A stretch of DNA of 64,000 bases from Verrucomicrobiota bacterium (GCA_014860005.1 JACZKP010000209.1:54095-118094), one strand, 5' to 3'. Counted from the first letter of the stretch, positions 17,714-26,486 are shown. The notes: generated by a model not told the origin, from the letters alone. Translations and numbers: made by a program.

Positions 17714-17742
17714 CTTTCGTCACACCTACCAATTCTCGTCAC
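17707..17742 (-). promoter_or_regulatory. two 17-bp boxes in tandem, 19-bp period
   Basis: On the minus strand TGACGAGAATTGGTAGG (17726-17742) is followed by TGACGAAAGATGGTAGG (17707-17723). The same pair with the same 19-bp period is at 27653-27688, and single copies are at 20009-20025 and 23200-23216. Each stands just before a gene of the peptide/MauE region. Two direct repeats of this length suit an AraC-type regulator, and AraC-type domains are encoded beside two of the sites. Confidence 0.65.
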
Positions 17743-18233
17743 ATTGGGTTTCTAGCTCCACCTGAGAGTTGAGAGGGCAAACCAACTGTGCGCTTGCCCG
17801 ATTCCACGTCGCAGATCACGATCCGCCTTTGCCGGCCCCGGCTGTAGGCAAAGTGTTGATCGTCCGGCGACCAACCGAAGGTCCGGAGTTGTTCATAAAC
17901 CACGCCCTCCCGCCAGGTATCCGTCAGCAACACATCGAGCAACTTGCGCTTCCCGTGGGCAATCTCCTGCACATAGATGCCCCACGCATCATTCGTCCGG
18001 TATTGAATGAACACCAGCTTGCTGCCGGCATGGTTGGGGAGCGGGCGACCCGCGAAGACCAGGATGGATCCCAGTTCCTCCACCATTTGACGCACCTGGC
18101 CGCCGGAACGGTTGGCGGCCAAGTGATGGCACAAGAGCGCCAAACTTGGTGTGATGACGGCCAGTAGAATTCCGGGCCAGATAGAGCGCAACGGCCGCAG
18201 GAGCGTAGCGCGAGACGTTAATGTGTTCTGCAC
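17739..18233 (-). pseudogene. truncated second copy of the propeller-hydrolase gene
   Basis: The 164-residue frame begins with its own anchor segment (ILLAVITPSLALLCHHL) and from VEELGSILVFAGRPLPNHAG to VICDVESGKRTV matches the protein at 13882-15648 almost residue for residue; the DNA (about 17785-18090 against 15220-15540) is nearly identical. After SGKRTV it leaves the propeller sequence and ends within 14 residues. The hydrolase and most of the propeller are missing. It is a partial duplication ending beside the tandem boxes. It might still be transcribed. Confidence 0.85.
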
Positions 18234-18398
18234 GATTCATTCGCGGGCTCGCGCCCTGGATGCAGTGGGCCAACTGCGGTGGAAAAAACACCATGCTCAA
18301 CCCTCTGCTGCGACGTGAGCCGCTGATTGCCAACCCCTACGGGTCGGAGACTTGGGAACGCGTCATCCTGCGGGTGGGCACAGGATAAGAACGGCAAC

Positions 18399-18737
18399 CT
18401 ACCCAAAGATACAACTGCTGCCAGCATTTACCGGCATGGTCCTCGGCGCGCTCCAACTTCCCCAGGTGCCTGTGCAGGATCCGTTGGCTTCGCAGATCCC
18501 ACTAAAGATTCGGAATTTGCATGTAGCGCTTCCTTGAGGATTCGTACAGTTCTGCCATGGCCAGAAAATGCAGAAAAGATTGCAGTCAGATTGCATAAAG
18601 GAACATGGCTCGCCTGCTTGTGTACATGTGAAATCAGACTCGGTCCAAGGCATCGCGTGCTCACATTCTGCAATGACCAGGAATACAGGAAGTGCGATTA
18701 GCACGACGATTGCGACGGCTGTGATGGCTCTTTTCAT
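18399..18737 (-). CDS. small secreted cysteine-rich peptide, type 3
   Basis: A 112-residue precursor starting MKRAITAVAIVVLIALPVF, a clear signal peptide ending near VIAEC. The mature part has ten cysteines (ECEHAM, FTCTQ, EPCSF, SDCNLFCIF, QNCTN, ATCKF, GICEA, GSCTG, SSCIFG). The start is set by the ATG at 18735-18737, which has GAGGAG seven bases upstream. It directly follows the signal/anchor protein at 18752-19975 with a 14-bp gap, so the two are co-transcribed. Confidence 0.78.
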   Translation of the reverse strand: MKRAITAVAIVVLIALPVFLVIAECEHAMPWTESDFTCTQAGEPCSFMQSDCNLFCIFWPWQNCTNPQGSATCKFRIFSGICEANGSCTGTWGSWSAPRTMPVNAGSSCIFG

Positions 18738-18751
18738 TTTGCTCCTCTTGT

Positions 18752-19975
18752 TTACTCGTTTGTTTGGTTTGGTCTGTTTCTTCGCTTTCCCATCAACCCA
18801 AGGAGGATGGGAAAGCAAATCGAAAATACAATCAAGGTCCAGAGAACGGTGCGGCTCGTCCGAGTCCGCGGCCCGGTTCTCCCAGGCAGGATCCCGTCTG
18901 CGTGGAAATTCTTCGGAAAGGCGCCGGAGAGCATTCGCAGTTTGGTTTCTGCGTTTTTGAATGCCAGGCTATTCTCCACCTCCTCGTCCGATAACCAGCG
19001 GTCGCTTTCGTAAGACAGATTGAACAACGGGCGCTGCTGGCTGACGAACCGCGAATCACTGCTGAGTGAACGCCCGGCCATACTCGGGATGAAACCCTCA
19101 ATCGCTGACTGTAGGATGCGCACCCCCGTGATCTGGAGTTGAATCCGTCGCATCGGCGCCATCTCTACCTTCACTGCGCCGTTTGCCCGGAGATGAATTG
19201 GTTCCTCCACGACAAACCGAATGCGGTTGGGAACACTAAATCCTCCAATCTCGCTGAATTCTTCCGCCAAGAACGCCGCGTTGGTGAAGCCGTGATGGAA
19301 TGGAGGAGGCGCATCAAATGCCCCTTTCACACTCCAACGTCGGCCGGTGTGGACAAAGTGTATCGTTTCAGGATAATTCGGCCATGCGCGCGAGCGGGTG
19401 GTTCTGGCCAATACATTGGTCAAACCCAGAGCGGAGTAGTTGTCCACATTATCCACCTGGTAGGGAGGGATCAATCTTGAGGAATCAGCTAGCGAATCAA
19501 GGTAGTGTGAGGAACAGAAGGCATACCAGAGAACGCCTATGTAGGGGCAGGAATCCTGGAAAACGGGGACCGGTCCAGCTTCAATCCAACAGAGGCTGCG
19601 AATTGCGGTATTGACGCTTGGGTCGCTTGTTGCCTCCTTCTCGATAAACTTCGGATCATAAGAAGCAAGGGTAAATACTCGATTTGTGCTTCCCAAGGAA
19701 CCTGATTCGTAGAATGAGAAATTGTCGTCCGCACCAAGGATGCGTATTCGCCATCTTCCGCCGTCGGTTCTAACTATAAACTTGATTTTGCGCGTGGCGC
19801 TTCCCTTGCCAGTGCTGAAAACGCCTTCACCTATGCCTTCAATCTCAAGAACTCGGTTCGTTTTCACCTCAGCCCTGGGAGAATCCACGAAGCCAAGAAA
19901 CGAGGCGAGAAAGACCCCACAAAACCCACAACGACTGATCAGCAACCATTCGCTCTTCATGATGAAACGCTTCAT
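18752..19975 (-). CDS. signal-peptide and C-terminal-anchor protein, copy 2
   Basis: A 407-residue member of the local family. Signal peptide CGVFLASFLGFVDSPRAE, then GRWRIRILGADDNFSFYESG, which parallels ADWRIRTEPV...GFYEAS in the 404-residue copy and QQWNIQMTP in the 367-residue copy. CPYIGVLWYAFCSSHYL parallels CEPLWLAYCSTCYF of the 367-residue copy. One C-terminal helix (VLWTLIVFSICFPILLGLMG) and a basic, polar tail follow. Upstream is a single 17-bp box and an AraC-type gene. Confidence 0.8.
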   Translation of the reverse strand: MKRFIMKSEWLLISRCGFCGVFLASFLGFVDSPRAEVKTNRVLEIEGIGEGVFSTGKGSATRKIKFIVRTDGGRWRIRILGADDNFSFYESGSLGSTNRVFTLASYDPKFIEKEATSDPSVNTAIRSLCWIEAGPVPVFQDSCPYIGVLWYAFCSSHYLDSLADSSRLIPPYQVDNVDNYSALGLTNVLARTTRSRAWPNYPETIHFVHTGRRWSVKGAFDAPPPFHHGFTNAAFLAEEFSEIGGFSVPNRIRFVVEEPIHLRANGAVKVEMAPMRRIQLQITGVRILQSAIEGFIPSMAGRSLSSDSRFVSQQRPLFNLSYESDRWLSDEEVENSLAFKNAETKLRMLSGAFPKNFHADGILPGRTGPRTRTSRTVLWTLIVFSICFPILLGLMGKRRNRPNQTNE

Positions 19976-20005
19976 ACGCGACGGAACCTCAAGTGTGAAA
20001 CCATT

Positions 20006-20368
20006 TTACCTGCCATTTTTCGTCACTTCCGGTGCTGGCGAACCGGTCTGGGGACTGACCGGCCGCCGATGGAAAGACGGCGGCTGGCCAAAGTGTTTCT
20101 TGAAGGCGCGCGAGAAATGGCTCGGGTGCGGGTAACCCGCTTCGTAGCTGGCCGCCGAAACCGTTGCGCCGTTCTGCAAGCGGGTGCGCGCCTGCTCCAG
20201 CCGCAGCCGTATCATCCAATCCCGCGGACGGACACCCAACGTTTCCCGGCAGCGCCGTTCCAGCGTCTTCACGGAGACACCGCACATTCCCGCCAACTCG
20301 GCCACCGACCACTGCGCTTGCGCTGCCAGTTCCGGTAGGAGTTGGGCTAATTCCAATCCGCCATTCAT
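20006..20368 (-). CDS. AraC-type DNA-binding domain protein
   Basis: A 120-residue protein that is little more than the two helix-turn-helix motifs of AraC regulators: SVAELAGMCGVSVKTLERRC and AGYPHPSHFSRAFKKHFGQPP. A normal AraC protein has an extra sensor domain of 150 residues or more; here only about 20 residues precede the domain. The last codons (VTKNGR and stop) lie within the repeated 17-bp box, so the box and the gene end coincide. It is transcribed towards the signal/anchor gene. A nearly identical domain is at 27711-27968. Confidence 0.8.
   Translation of the reverse strand: MNGGLELAQLLPELAAQAQWSVAELAGMCGVSVKTLERRCRETLGVRPRDWMIRLRLEQARTRLQNGATVSAASYEAGYPHPSHFSRAFKKHFGQPPSFHRRPVSPQTGSPAPEVTKNGR
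20009..20025 (-). promoter_or_regulatory. single 17-bp box
   Basis: TGACGAAAAATGGCAGG on the minus strand, 15 of 17 or better against the other boxes. It overlaps the stop of the AraC-type gene and lies 34 bp before the start of the 407-residue protein gene. Confidence 0.5.
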
Positions 20369-20439
20369 GGCTCATGCGTTTGGTTGCCGGGCGGGGTAAA
20401 AGCGAACTAGACGAATAAAACGTTCGATCGGTCCACCCG

Positions 20440-20770
20440 CGGAAACCCGCCACGGAGGGCAACAGCACCAACAGCCTTTTCCCACCCTACGGCCAAGGAA
20501 AGCAATACAATCACCAAGATCTGTGGTCGGTGGCGTGGTCTCACGGCAGTGCGGTTCTGACATTCTCTGCCCGCGAGAGGCGGTTTGATCCGGGGTGGAA
20601 ATGTTTGGCATACCGATGAACGTTAGGAGCCAGCCAAAGATGATCCCAGTCGCGGAATGTCACCGGCCAGACTGTTTCGTGGTTGCCGCCATCGCCAAAT
20701 CAACAATGCGTAGCTGCCCAAGACCAGGTAGGCCAGCAGGACTTTCATGATGTTTTCCGCCGCCTGCGGT
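20440..20770 (-). pseudogene. remnant of a duplicated MauE gene end and signal/anchor gene start
   Basis: 20623-20770 matches the last 48 or so codons of the MauE-like gene at 22603-23133, including the ending SSLAGS and stop. 20440-20544 matches the beginning of the 404-residue gene (GTG in place of ATG, then RPRHRPQ and a signal-peptide-like stretch). The order and spacing are the same as in the intact pair at 22400-22745. Both pieces are broken off: the MauE part stops at 20770, and the second gene runs into unrelated sequence after about 35 codons. It is a decayed copy of the junction between the two genes. Confidence 0.8.
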
Positions 20771-20831
20771 GTTTGCTTCGGGTCCATTCATTCTGCACAC
20801 TCGCGCAGCTACCGATCAGACCCGCCAAGGT

Positions 20832-21254
20832 CTAGCCACCGCAAGACGTATCATTATTGTACGCGCGCGTGATCAATGTCTGACCATCGCTTTCCCATTC
20901 CCAACCGCTTGAGCTGCAGGAACAAGCTGCAGGAGTCGTCCCGGCATGAGTAAAAACGGTTATAGTGGCAGTGACTTGATATGTAAAACACACCAGGTTA
21001 TTAACGTTAGGGCCACTACAGTCTTGTGAGGCAACGGAGAAAACCCATTTTTCGCAATGTGGGGTGGGTAATTGTACAAGGCCGCACGACGGATTCGGAA
21101 AATCGTTTGGAGTTCCGCAACCTTGAGGCGTATCAGCGATGGATTGCGGTGAGAACATTCCTGTTAATAATACGAGTGCGAGAGATAGTTGCGCCGTCTG
21201 CTGGCAACGTTTTCTGCATCTTGACGTGTCTGTCTTCGAGGTAGTGCGTTTCAT
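20832..21254 (-). CDS. small secreted cysteine-rich peptide, type 2
   Basis: A 140-residue precursor. The start at 21252-21254 (MKRTTSKTDTSRC) gives a long basic N-terminus and a signal helix LSLALVLLTGMFSPQSIADT. The mature part has eight cysteines (PQGCGT, PSCGL, PHCEKW, QDCSG, LVCFT, AACSCS, TSCGG). It follows the 404-residue signal/anchor gene with a 55-bp gap, the same order as the type 3 peptide and its partner. Confidence 0.75.
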   Translation of the reverse strand: MKRTTSKTDTSRCRKRCQQTAQLSLALVLLTGMFSPQSIADTPQGCGTPNDFPNPSCGLVQLPTPHCEKWVFSVASQDCSGPNVNNLVCFTYQVTATITVFTHAGTTPAACSCSSSGWEWESDGQTLITRAYNNDTSCGG

Positions 21255-21309
21255 TTTCGTTCTTTCGTTGTTTGTTGCTGTTGGTTTTCCGTGTAGCAGA
21301 GAGAAGTCG

Positions 21310-22524
21310 TTAAGTGTTCGATCCTCTACCTCGAGTCGCGTATTTCCACAGGACGATCGCGGACAGCGTGGATATGAGCAGAAACCCGAGCAGCACCCAG
21401 CGCACATAAGGTTTCGGCCCCACGCTTTTGACTGTTCCCAAACTTCGCCTGTAAAGTCCGCTGCTCTTAACTTCGTCGACGCTAGGTGGGGTGTTTGACT
21501 CGATCAGGTAACCAAGGGAAGCTCCCTTTAGTTCGCCCGATGAGAACCGGTAATCCGAAACATACGTTTTGCCAGGAACTCCGACGTCAAAGGATTCATT
21601 GGATGATAGCGGCCTAACCCGTGTTACTGAGGCTAGTACTATGCTGGAAATTCTTGGTTCCCCAAGTGCGGAGCGTTCAGGCATAAGACGCGTGAGCTTG
21701 AAACTCAGAGGTAGCATGAAGCCACCGACGTTTGTCGCCGCATCAACCTCATAGCGCGCCGCCATTTCCAACGGGCGGCTTACGTCTAATGTGTCAATTG
21801 CTTTTTGCGTGCCGTCTGAGCCAAGCTCCTTTCCAGCCCAATTATACACTGCATTGGACACCAAGCACGGTTGCCCTTCAAAACAGATCCACTGGGCGCG
21901 CCGAAAGCGGGTTGAGCGCGGGCTGCCATCATCCCAAATCTGTGGCAGCATTCTGTTGTCTCCGTCCTTTTCTTCCTCGGGTGGGGTGAAGGCGAAGCGT
22001 AGCAATGCAACATAGGACTGATCCACCTGCGGGTACTTCCCTTTCAGGACAACTGCGACAGCGACATTGGATACATTCGCTGATTGCCCGGAAGCGATTG
22101 TGGCCGAGGGCACATTGGAAAAAAGCGTGCGTGCGGGGGGTGGGTTACTGAAGTAAACATCGTCTTTTCTCGATTCCTTGAGCGCAGCACGCAGACTCCC
22201 GAATGGTGATTCAGCTCTTTTGTAGGCCGATCCGAAAGCAGTCACCATCAAAATAGAATCATTCGTTGTGTGGGATGCCTCATAGAATCCAATGCCCCCA
22301 TTGCCTTCAATCACCGGTTCCGTGCGGATGCGCCAGTCTGCACCATGAACCTGCACATCGAACATCAGCACTTTCTTGTGAGTTGGCTGGCCCGAAGTAT
22401 CGAAACGGGTGTATGTCAAATAACCCAAGACTGCATAACCCTCTGCGCTGACAGCCTTCTCCCACCATACCGCCAGGGAGAGCAATACCAGCACCAAGTT
22501 CTGTGGTCGGTGGCGTGGTCTCAT
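21310..22524 (-). CDS. signal-peptide and C-terminal-anchor protein, copy 3
   Basis: A 404-residue member of the family: signal peptide LVLVLLSLAVWWEKAVSAE, the ADWRIRTEPV/GFYEAS block, a YVSDYRFSSGEL block that parallels IMQDYRFSGDRL in the 367-residue copy, and a C-terminal helix (WVLLGFLLISTLSAIVLW) with a basic tail. It follows the intact MauE gene by 78 bp, and the cysteine-rich type 2 gene follows it. Start of a lost sibling is at 20544. Confidence 0.8.
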   Translation of the reverse strand: MRPRHRPQNLVLVLLSLAVWWEKAVSAEGYAVLGYLTYTRFDTSGQPTHKKVLMFDVQVHGADWRIRTEPVIEGNGGIGFYEASHTTNDSILMVTAFGSAYKRAESPFGSLRAALKESRKDDVYFSNPPPARTLFSNVPSATIASGQSANVSNVAVAVVLKGKYPQVDQSYVALLRFAFTPPEEEKDGDNRMLPQIWDDGSPRSTRFRRAQWICFEGQPCLVSNAVYNWAGKELGSDGTQKAIDTLDVSRPLEMAARYEVDAATNVGGFMLPLSFKLTRLMPERSALGEPRISSIVLASVTRVRPLSSNESFDVGVPGKTYVSDYRFSSGELKGASLGYLIESNTPPSVDEVKSSGLYRRSLGTVKSVGPKPYVRWVLLGFLLISTLSAIVLWKYATRGRGSNT

Positions 22525-22602
22525 GTCAGTGCGCTTTTGACATCCTCAGCCAGCGAGGGGCGGTTTGATCCGGGGTGGAAATGTTTGCCATACCAATGAA
22601 CG

Positions 22603-23133
22603 TTAAGAGCCAGCCAAAGATGATCCCAGTCGCGAAATCTCGGCGGCCAGACTGTTCCTTCGTTGCCGCCAGCGCCAAATCACCAGCCCGCAACTGCCGA
22701 TGAGCAGGTAGGCGAGCAGGACTTTCATGATGTTCTCCGCCGCCTGCGGCGAGAGGTGGAGGGCGTCCGTGAGATTCCCCAGACACCCACACGGCCGCTT
22801 CCAATCCATCCACCACAGGCCGACGCGATAAACCAGAAAGTTCGTGGCCAGCCAGGCTATCAAGCCGAGCGCCAGCGTTTGCCGTCGGCTGAAGCAGCAC
22901 ACGAGCGCCACCGCAATCTCGGCCAGACCCACGGCCAACAGCAATTGCCCAAACTTGAGGCCGAGGATCGGATCCACCGCCGCCAGGAACTTGGAAGTTC
23001 CGAGCGCGCTCCAGATCTTGGCGGCCCCGGTGACCGCCAGGATGACTCCTGCGGTAAGGATAAACCATGCCGCCAGTGGCTTGCCTGCCCTTAGCGGGTG
23101 GACAACAGCGGTCTCGGCATACGTGCGATTCAT
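22603..23133 (-). CDS. MauE/DoxX-like redox membrane protein
   Basis: A 176-residue, four-helix protein with the cysteine loop KRPCGCLGNLTDALHLSP. It shares VTGAAKI, DPILGL, LVYRVGLW and the loop with the copy at 17138-17713. I took the ATG at 23131-23133 (MNRTYAETAVV); upstream in-frame sequence is antisense to nothing known and includes the box at 23200. It likely forms an operon with the 404-residue protein and the type 2 peptide. Confidence 0.82.
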   Translation of the reverse strand: MNRTYAETAVVHPLRAGKPLAAWFILTAGVILAVTGAAKIWSALGTSKFLAAVDPILGLKFGQLLLAVGLAEIAVALVCCFSRRQTLALGLIAWLATNFLVYRVGLWWMDWKRPCGCLGNLTDALHLSPQAAENIMKVLLAYLLIGSCGLVIWRWRQRRNSLAAEISRLGSSLAGS

Positions 23134-23199
23134 TGCGCCTCTGACGGGTGATTCGCCAACATGAACGCACAACAACAAGGGCGAGGTAAACAAGAATCT

Positions 23200-23216
23200 C
23201 CTGCTATTTTTCGTCA
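23200..23216 (-). promoter_or_regulatory. single 17-bp box upstream of MauE-like gene
   Basis: TGACGAAAAATAGCAGG on the minus strand, followed by AGATTCTTG, as in the copy at 17707 where TGACGAAAGATGGTAGG is followed by AGATTTTGC. It lies 66 bp before the MauE-like start. Confidence 0.5.
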
Positions 23217-23267
23217 TTCTCGCGCCCAAAAGCGGGCGATCTCAGTTTCCTGCAACTCCCATTCTGG

Positions 23268-23420
23268 GGTAGCGCACGCGCCTCGCATGCGTCCGGTTGC
23301 GCCTCGCAGCCGGAACCACGCGCGCCATCGCGCGTTGGAAACTCGCGCGAGGGCGCGCTCGGGTGCGCTGGCCGCGGGCGGCCAGCGCCGCACGCGAGGG
23401 CGCGTGCGCTCCGCAAAAGC
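23268..23420. repeat. GC-rich nested palindromic repeats
   Basis: About 150 bp made almost only of short inverted GC-rich units (GTAGCGCACGCGCC... and ...GGCGCGTGCGCTCC at the ends, with GGCCGCGGGCGGCC inside). It fills the space between the box and the prepilin-like gene end. The related unit GGGAGCGCAGGCC / GCGTGCGCTCCC frames the repeat at 51528-51656. Confidence 0.6.
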
Positions 23421-23479
23421 CACACCACCGGGTTACTCTCGTGTCTCCCGCAAGGCACGTCGCCCCTCGGCCCCCAGCG

Positions 23480-24706
23480 CTACTGCTTCAGCTCCGGCAT
23501 CGTGCCGCTGACGTGGGCTGAGGTGCGTTCCCGCATCCAAAGCCAATCCCGCCGGTCGGCCGCATCCCGGATGAACCCGCGTTGCTTTTCGGCGCGGCTC
23601 GCCCAGCGTCGCGTTTCGGAATGGCCGTCCGCAAAGGCAAAGCCACAACCGTAATCGTGATACGTCCCGGGCACGTCATGCCAGATGGGCGTTACCATGC
23701 CAAACGCAAATGCGGCATCGTTAAGTTCCTTGGGACTCTCATCCATAAGCACCCACAACATCGAAGGTCCCGGTGCAACCGTGCTCGAGAGCTTGCCGTA
23801 GGTGTGCCAGGCCTGGTCCCGGCGATGCGCGTTGCTGTGGTCCAACCAAGGGCCATTGACCGAGAGGCGCGGCGCCCCGTAATGCGGAGCCCGTCGCAGG
23901 GCGGAATCGAATCCCGGACAAATTGTTCCGACCGCTTGGTTCATCGAAAAGGTGCGCGCCGACGGCACCTGCCGGCCAGCTTGGGCGGGGTCCGCGCCCT
24001 GATATCCGCCCATGCGCTTGTCCCCCGGACAGTGAAACACAGAGACGTTGCCATTCAGATACGAAACCAACAGGCTGCGCTCCGGGTCCTTGAGCACGTC
24101 GGGATTGAACTCATTCGCGCCGCCAATTCCCGCTTTGCCGCTGCACCAATTGTGGCCCGGAATACTGTTGCCGTCGTCCGGATTTGGGGGGAAATAATCC
24201 TGGTTGTCGGCGGCGTACATGGTCATGGCCATCATCAACTGCTTGCCCTCGTTCAAGCACACCACTCCTTGAGCGCGCTGCTTGCCCCGCGAGAAGGCTG
24301 GAAATAACAGCGCCGTCAGCAGCCCGATGATGGCAATCACCACGAGCAACTCGAGCAGAGTGAAACCGGTTTTCCGCGAAGCTTTGGCCTGCGGCAGCCC
24401 TCTGCCGCTTTCCCTCAGCCGTAACCATGCAGCCGGTAGGAAGCAGATGCGACGCCTCGTCACATGAAGGTGGCAGCGACGCCCTCGTCGCCTTTGACTT
24501 TTCCCTTCACCATTCGGTGAGGCTGCCGCAAGCGACGGGGCGTCGCTTCCACCCAGTGGCGACGGGGCGTCGGCGCTACCTTCTTGCGGGCCAACTGCAT
24601 TGTTACGGCTCACACGGTCTGCATCCAAAAGCGGCAGAGGGCTGCCGCAGTCCAAAACGCTGCCGTGCGAATGGAAGCTCCGGTGGAGGGTTTCCAGGAA
24701 TCTCAT
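23480..24706 (-). CDS. prepilin-like protein with solute-binding-type C-domain, N-terminus split by a repeat
   Basis: A 408-residue frame. The type IV prepilin signature [16 protein letters not shown] starts only at residue 112, whereas it should lie within the first 10-30 residues. The first 15 residues plus start overlap the upstream gene stop (ATGA), which argues that translation really begins there. Residues of about 19-108 are encoded by an inverted-repeat element (24389-24650). The C-terminal part (DNQDYFPPNPDDG, WVLMDESPKELN, FAFADGHSETRRW) is the usual H-X9-DG type domain of planctomycete/verrucomicrobial prepilin-like proteins. If the extension is translated, prepilin processing may fail; a GTG near 24464 is an alternative start. 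Confidence 0.75.
   Translation of the reverse strand: MRFLETLHRSFHSHGSVLDCGSPLPLLDADRVSRNNAVGPQEGSADAPSPLGGSDAPSLAAASPNGEGKSQRRRGRRCHLHVTRRRICFLPAAWLRLRESGRGLPQAKASRKTGFTLLELLVVIAIIGLLTALLFPAFSRGKQRAQGVVCLNEGKQLMMAMTMYAADNQDYFPPNPDDGNSIPGHNWCSGKAGIGGANEFNPDVLKDPERSLLVSYLNGNVSVFHCPGDKRMGGYQGADPAQAGRQVPSARTFSMNQAVGTICPGFDSALRRAPHYGAPRLSVNGPWLDHSNAHRRDQAWHTYGKLSSTVAPGPSMLWVLMDESPKELNDAAFAFGMVTPIWHDVPGTYHDYGCGFAFADGHSETRRWASRAEKQRGFIRDAADRRDWLWMRERTSAHVSGTMPELKQ
24389..24650. repeat. 262-bp element with 23-bp perfect inverted ends inside a gene
   Basis: CTGCGGCAGCCCTCTGCCGC plus TTT at 24389-24411 is exactly mirrored at 24628-24650, and weaker inverted similarity goes on for about 16 bp outside. 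Inside are further repeat units, including two GCGACGGGGCGTCG copies related to the repeat in the acetate kinase gene. It lies within the prepilin-like frame. Confidence 0.8.
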
Positions 24707-26442
24707 AAGGTATCGGGTGCTTTGACACTCTGGCTCTCCAACGGTTCAACCCTTCCGCTTCGGCCCAATTCCAACAGAATCCAAAACACCGACCCGGTTG
24801 CCAGCTTGAACAAACCGCCGTCAAACCAGAAACCGACGAGCAGGACGATGGCCCCGGCACGACAGGCTGCGCGCAGCCAATCTGTAGTGGGACAGCGCTG
24901 CCAGCCTGTCACCGACATCCCAAGGTTGGATTCTGCGTTGTAGCCGCCGAGGTGACGAGGCGGACGCCTTGGGTTCGCAGCCCTTTCCGCCTCCTCACGT
25001 CGGCGGCTACCAAAGGCTTCACGGAGGGAATCCGTTTCCCGGCGCACGGGCGCTTGGTTTTCTCCCTCTCCGCGTTGGGGAGAGGGCTGGGGTGAGGGGC
25101 GGTCTTTCCGTTCTCCATTCCAGGTTAGACTCAGACCAACATAAATAAGAAAGCACACCATCGCCTGAATCCCCAGCGTCGTGCCCAGAGTGAAGTAATC
25201 ATTCATCTGCAAAGCGGCACTCTCAGTCACTTTCGGCACGCGATAAAACTGATCATAAACCCGTTCGGGCTGGTGCCAGCCAAAGCCGAGGAACGGTTTG
25301 CCGGCCATCATTTGCAGCGCGCCTTCCCACGCCGCCACGCGATTACGCCACGAAAAATCATTCATGTTCGCGACCGAAAACGCGCGGCGGGCGGTGGCCT
25401 GCTCCGTGTGCCGGAAGTTCCAAAACGCGAGAATGACCACGGACAACAAGACCACCGACAACGGAACCAGATCGCGGCGAAGAGAGGGAATCAACCGCGA
25501 AGGTGCTTCTCCCGCTCCGCCCATCAGATGGGGGGAGAGGGCCGGGGTGCGGTGGGTTTTTGCTGTCCACCAACCCCAGCCAAAATAACCCATCGCGACT
25601 GCCACACCCAGCCACGCGCCGCGACTGTAACTCTTGATCAAGCCGATTCCGCAAATCGCCCCGGCGGCAATGAACATCACAATCCGTATTCAACGCCAGA
25701 TTTCGGGCATCTTCGTCCCTTTCCTCTCCGCCTCGATTTCCTTCTCCGCATCGGATGGGGAGAAGGTGGCGAAGCCGGGTGAGGTGTCTCGGATTACCAA
25801 CCCAAGCGCCAGCACGCACCCTACACCCATCAACATCCCGAAGATGTTCGGATTATCCCACGGCCCCGTCCACCGTCCCTGCCCGCGATACTGGAATTGC
25901 AAACCCGTTTCGCTTTTGAGGAATGCAGCCGCAGCCAAGAGAACAACCAGCATACCGATGAAAATGCGCCCCGCCGGCTCGGCTGATACCCTCTCCGCCT
26001 CTACCGGGGAGAGGGATTGGGTGAGGTGTCGAAACTTCTGCCCTTCCCACCGGCTCCACACCACCGCGCCTTTCCCAAGCACCGCACCCCCCAGCAAGGT
26101 CAAGGCGTATGTGCTTCCGGATGCCGATTTGTAATCAAACGCGTAGTGCAAGCTCACAAGCACGAGCAAGGCGACGGCCCAAACCTGCGGCTGGCCCCAA
26201 TGCCAGAACCGCCCGCCGGTTGCCCGTCGCTCCAGCAGCGTGAATGTGGCGAAGTACAAAGCGCAACAGCCAAACACCATCCACTGCGTGGATGAGTCGC
26301 GCATTGCCGCCTGAAGTTCCGCCACAACTTGTCCAAAGTAGCACGTGCCTTGGCCCGCCGATGTGTCGGCAAACAAAACCAGAGCAAGCAAGAGTACTAC
26401 CGGTGCAGTCGCCAAGGCTTGCTTCAATGGACTACTGGCCAT
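24703..26442 (-). pseudogene. O-antigen-ligase-like membrane protein, interrupted by an in-frame TGA
   Basis: Two stretches in the same frame, 25690-26442 and 24703-25680, are split by one TGA at 25690-25692 (context EIWR-stop-IRIVMFIA, possibly TGG before). Joined, they form a polytopic protein of about 578 codons with WDNPNIFGMLMGVGC and IKSYSRGAWLGVAVAMGYF, the WDNPN and SRGAWLG motifs of O-antigen ligases/polymerases (Wzy_C), and KPFLGFGWHQPERV near the second periplasmic loop. Inside the frame are at least four repeat-derived segments (LTQSLSPVEAERV, ATFSPSDAEKEIEAER, PALSPHLMGGAGEA, PSPQPSPQRGEGENQ) plus the hairpin at 24941-25010. The 3' end overlaps the prepilin-like start. It may be dead or may give two polypeptides. 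Confidence 0.75.
24941..25010. repeat. inverted pair of the GCCGCCGACGTGAGGAGG repeat
   Basis: TAGCCGCCGAGGTGACGAGG at 24941 and its mirror TCCGCCTCCTCACGTCGGCG up to 25010 form a hairpin of about 70 bp. It is translated as part of the interrupted ligase-like gene. A third copy is at 11264-11290. Confidence 0.75.
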
Positions 26443-26486
26443 GCTTGGTTCCGGTTTGCCTATTCACTCCTCAGAGCAATCTCTGG

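Noticed and set aside
25690..25692. Selenocysteine at the in-frame TGA of the ligase-like gene
   Set aside because: No redox motif surrounds it, the position is in a repeat-derived segment, and no hairpin of the bacterial SECIS type was evident just after it. A nonsense change or sequencing error is simpler.
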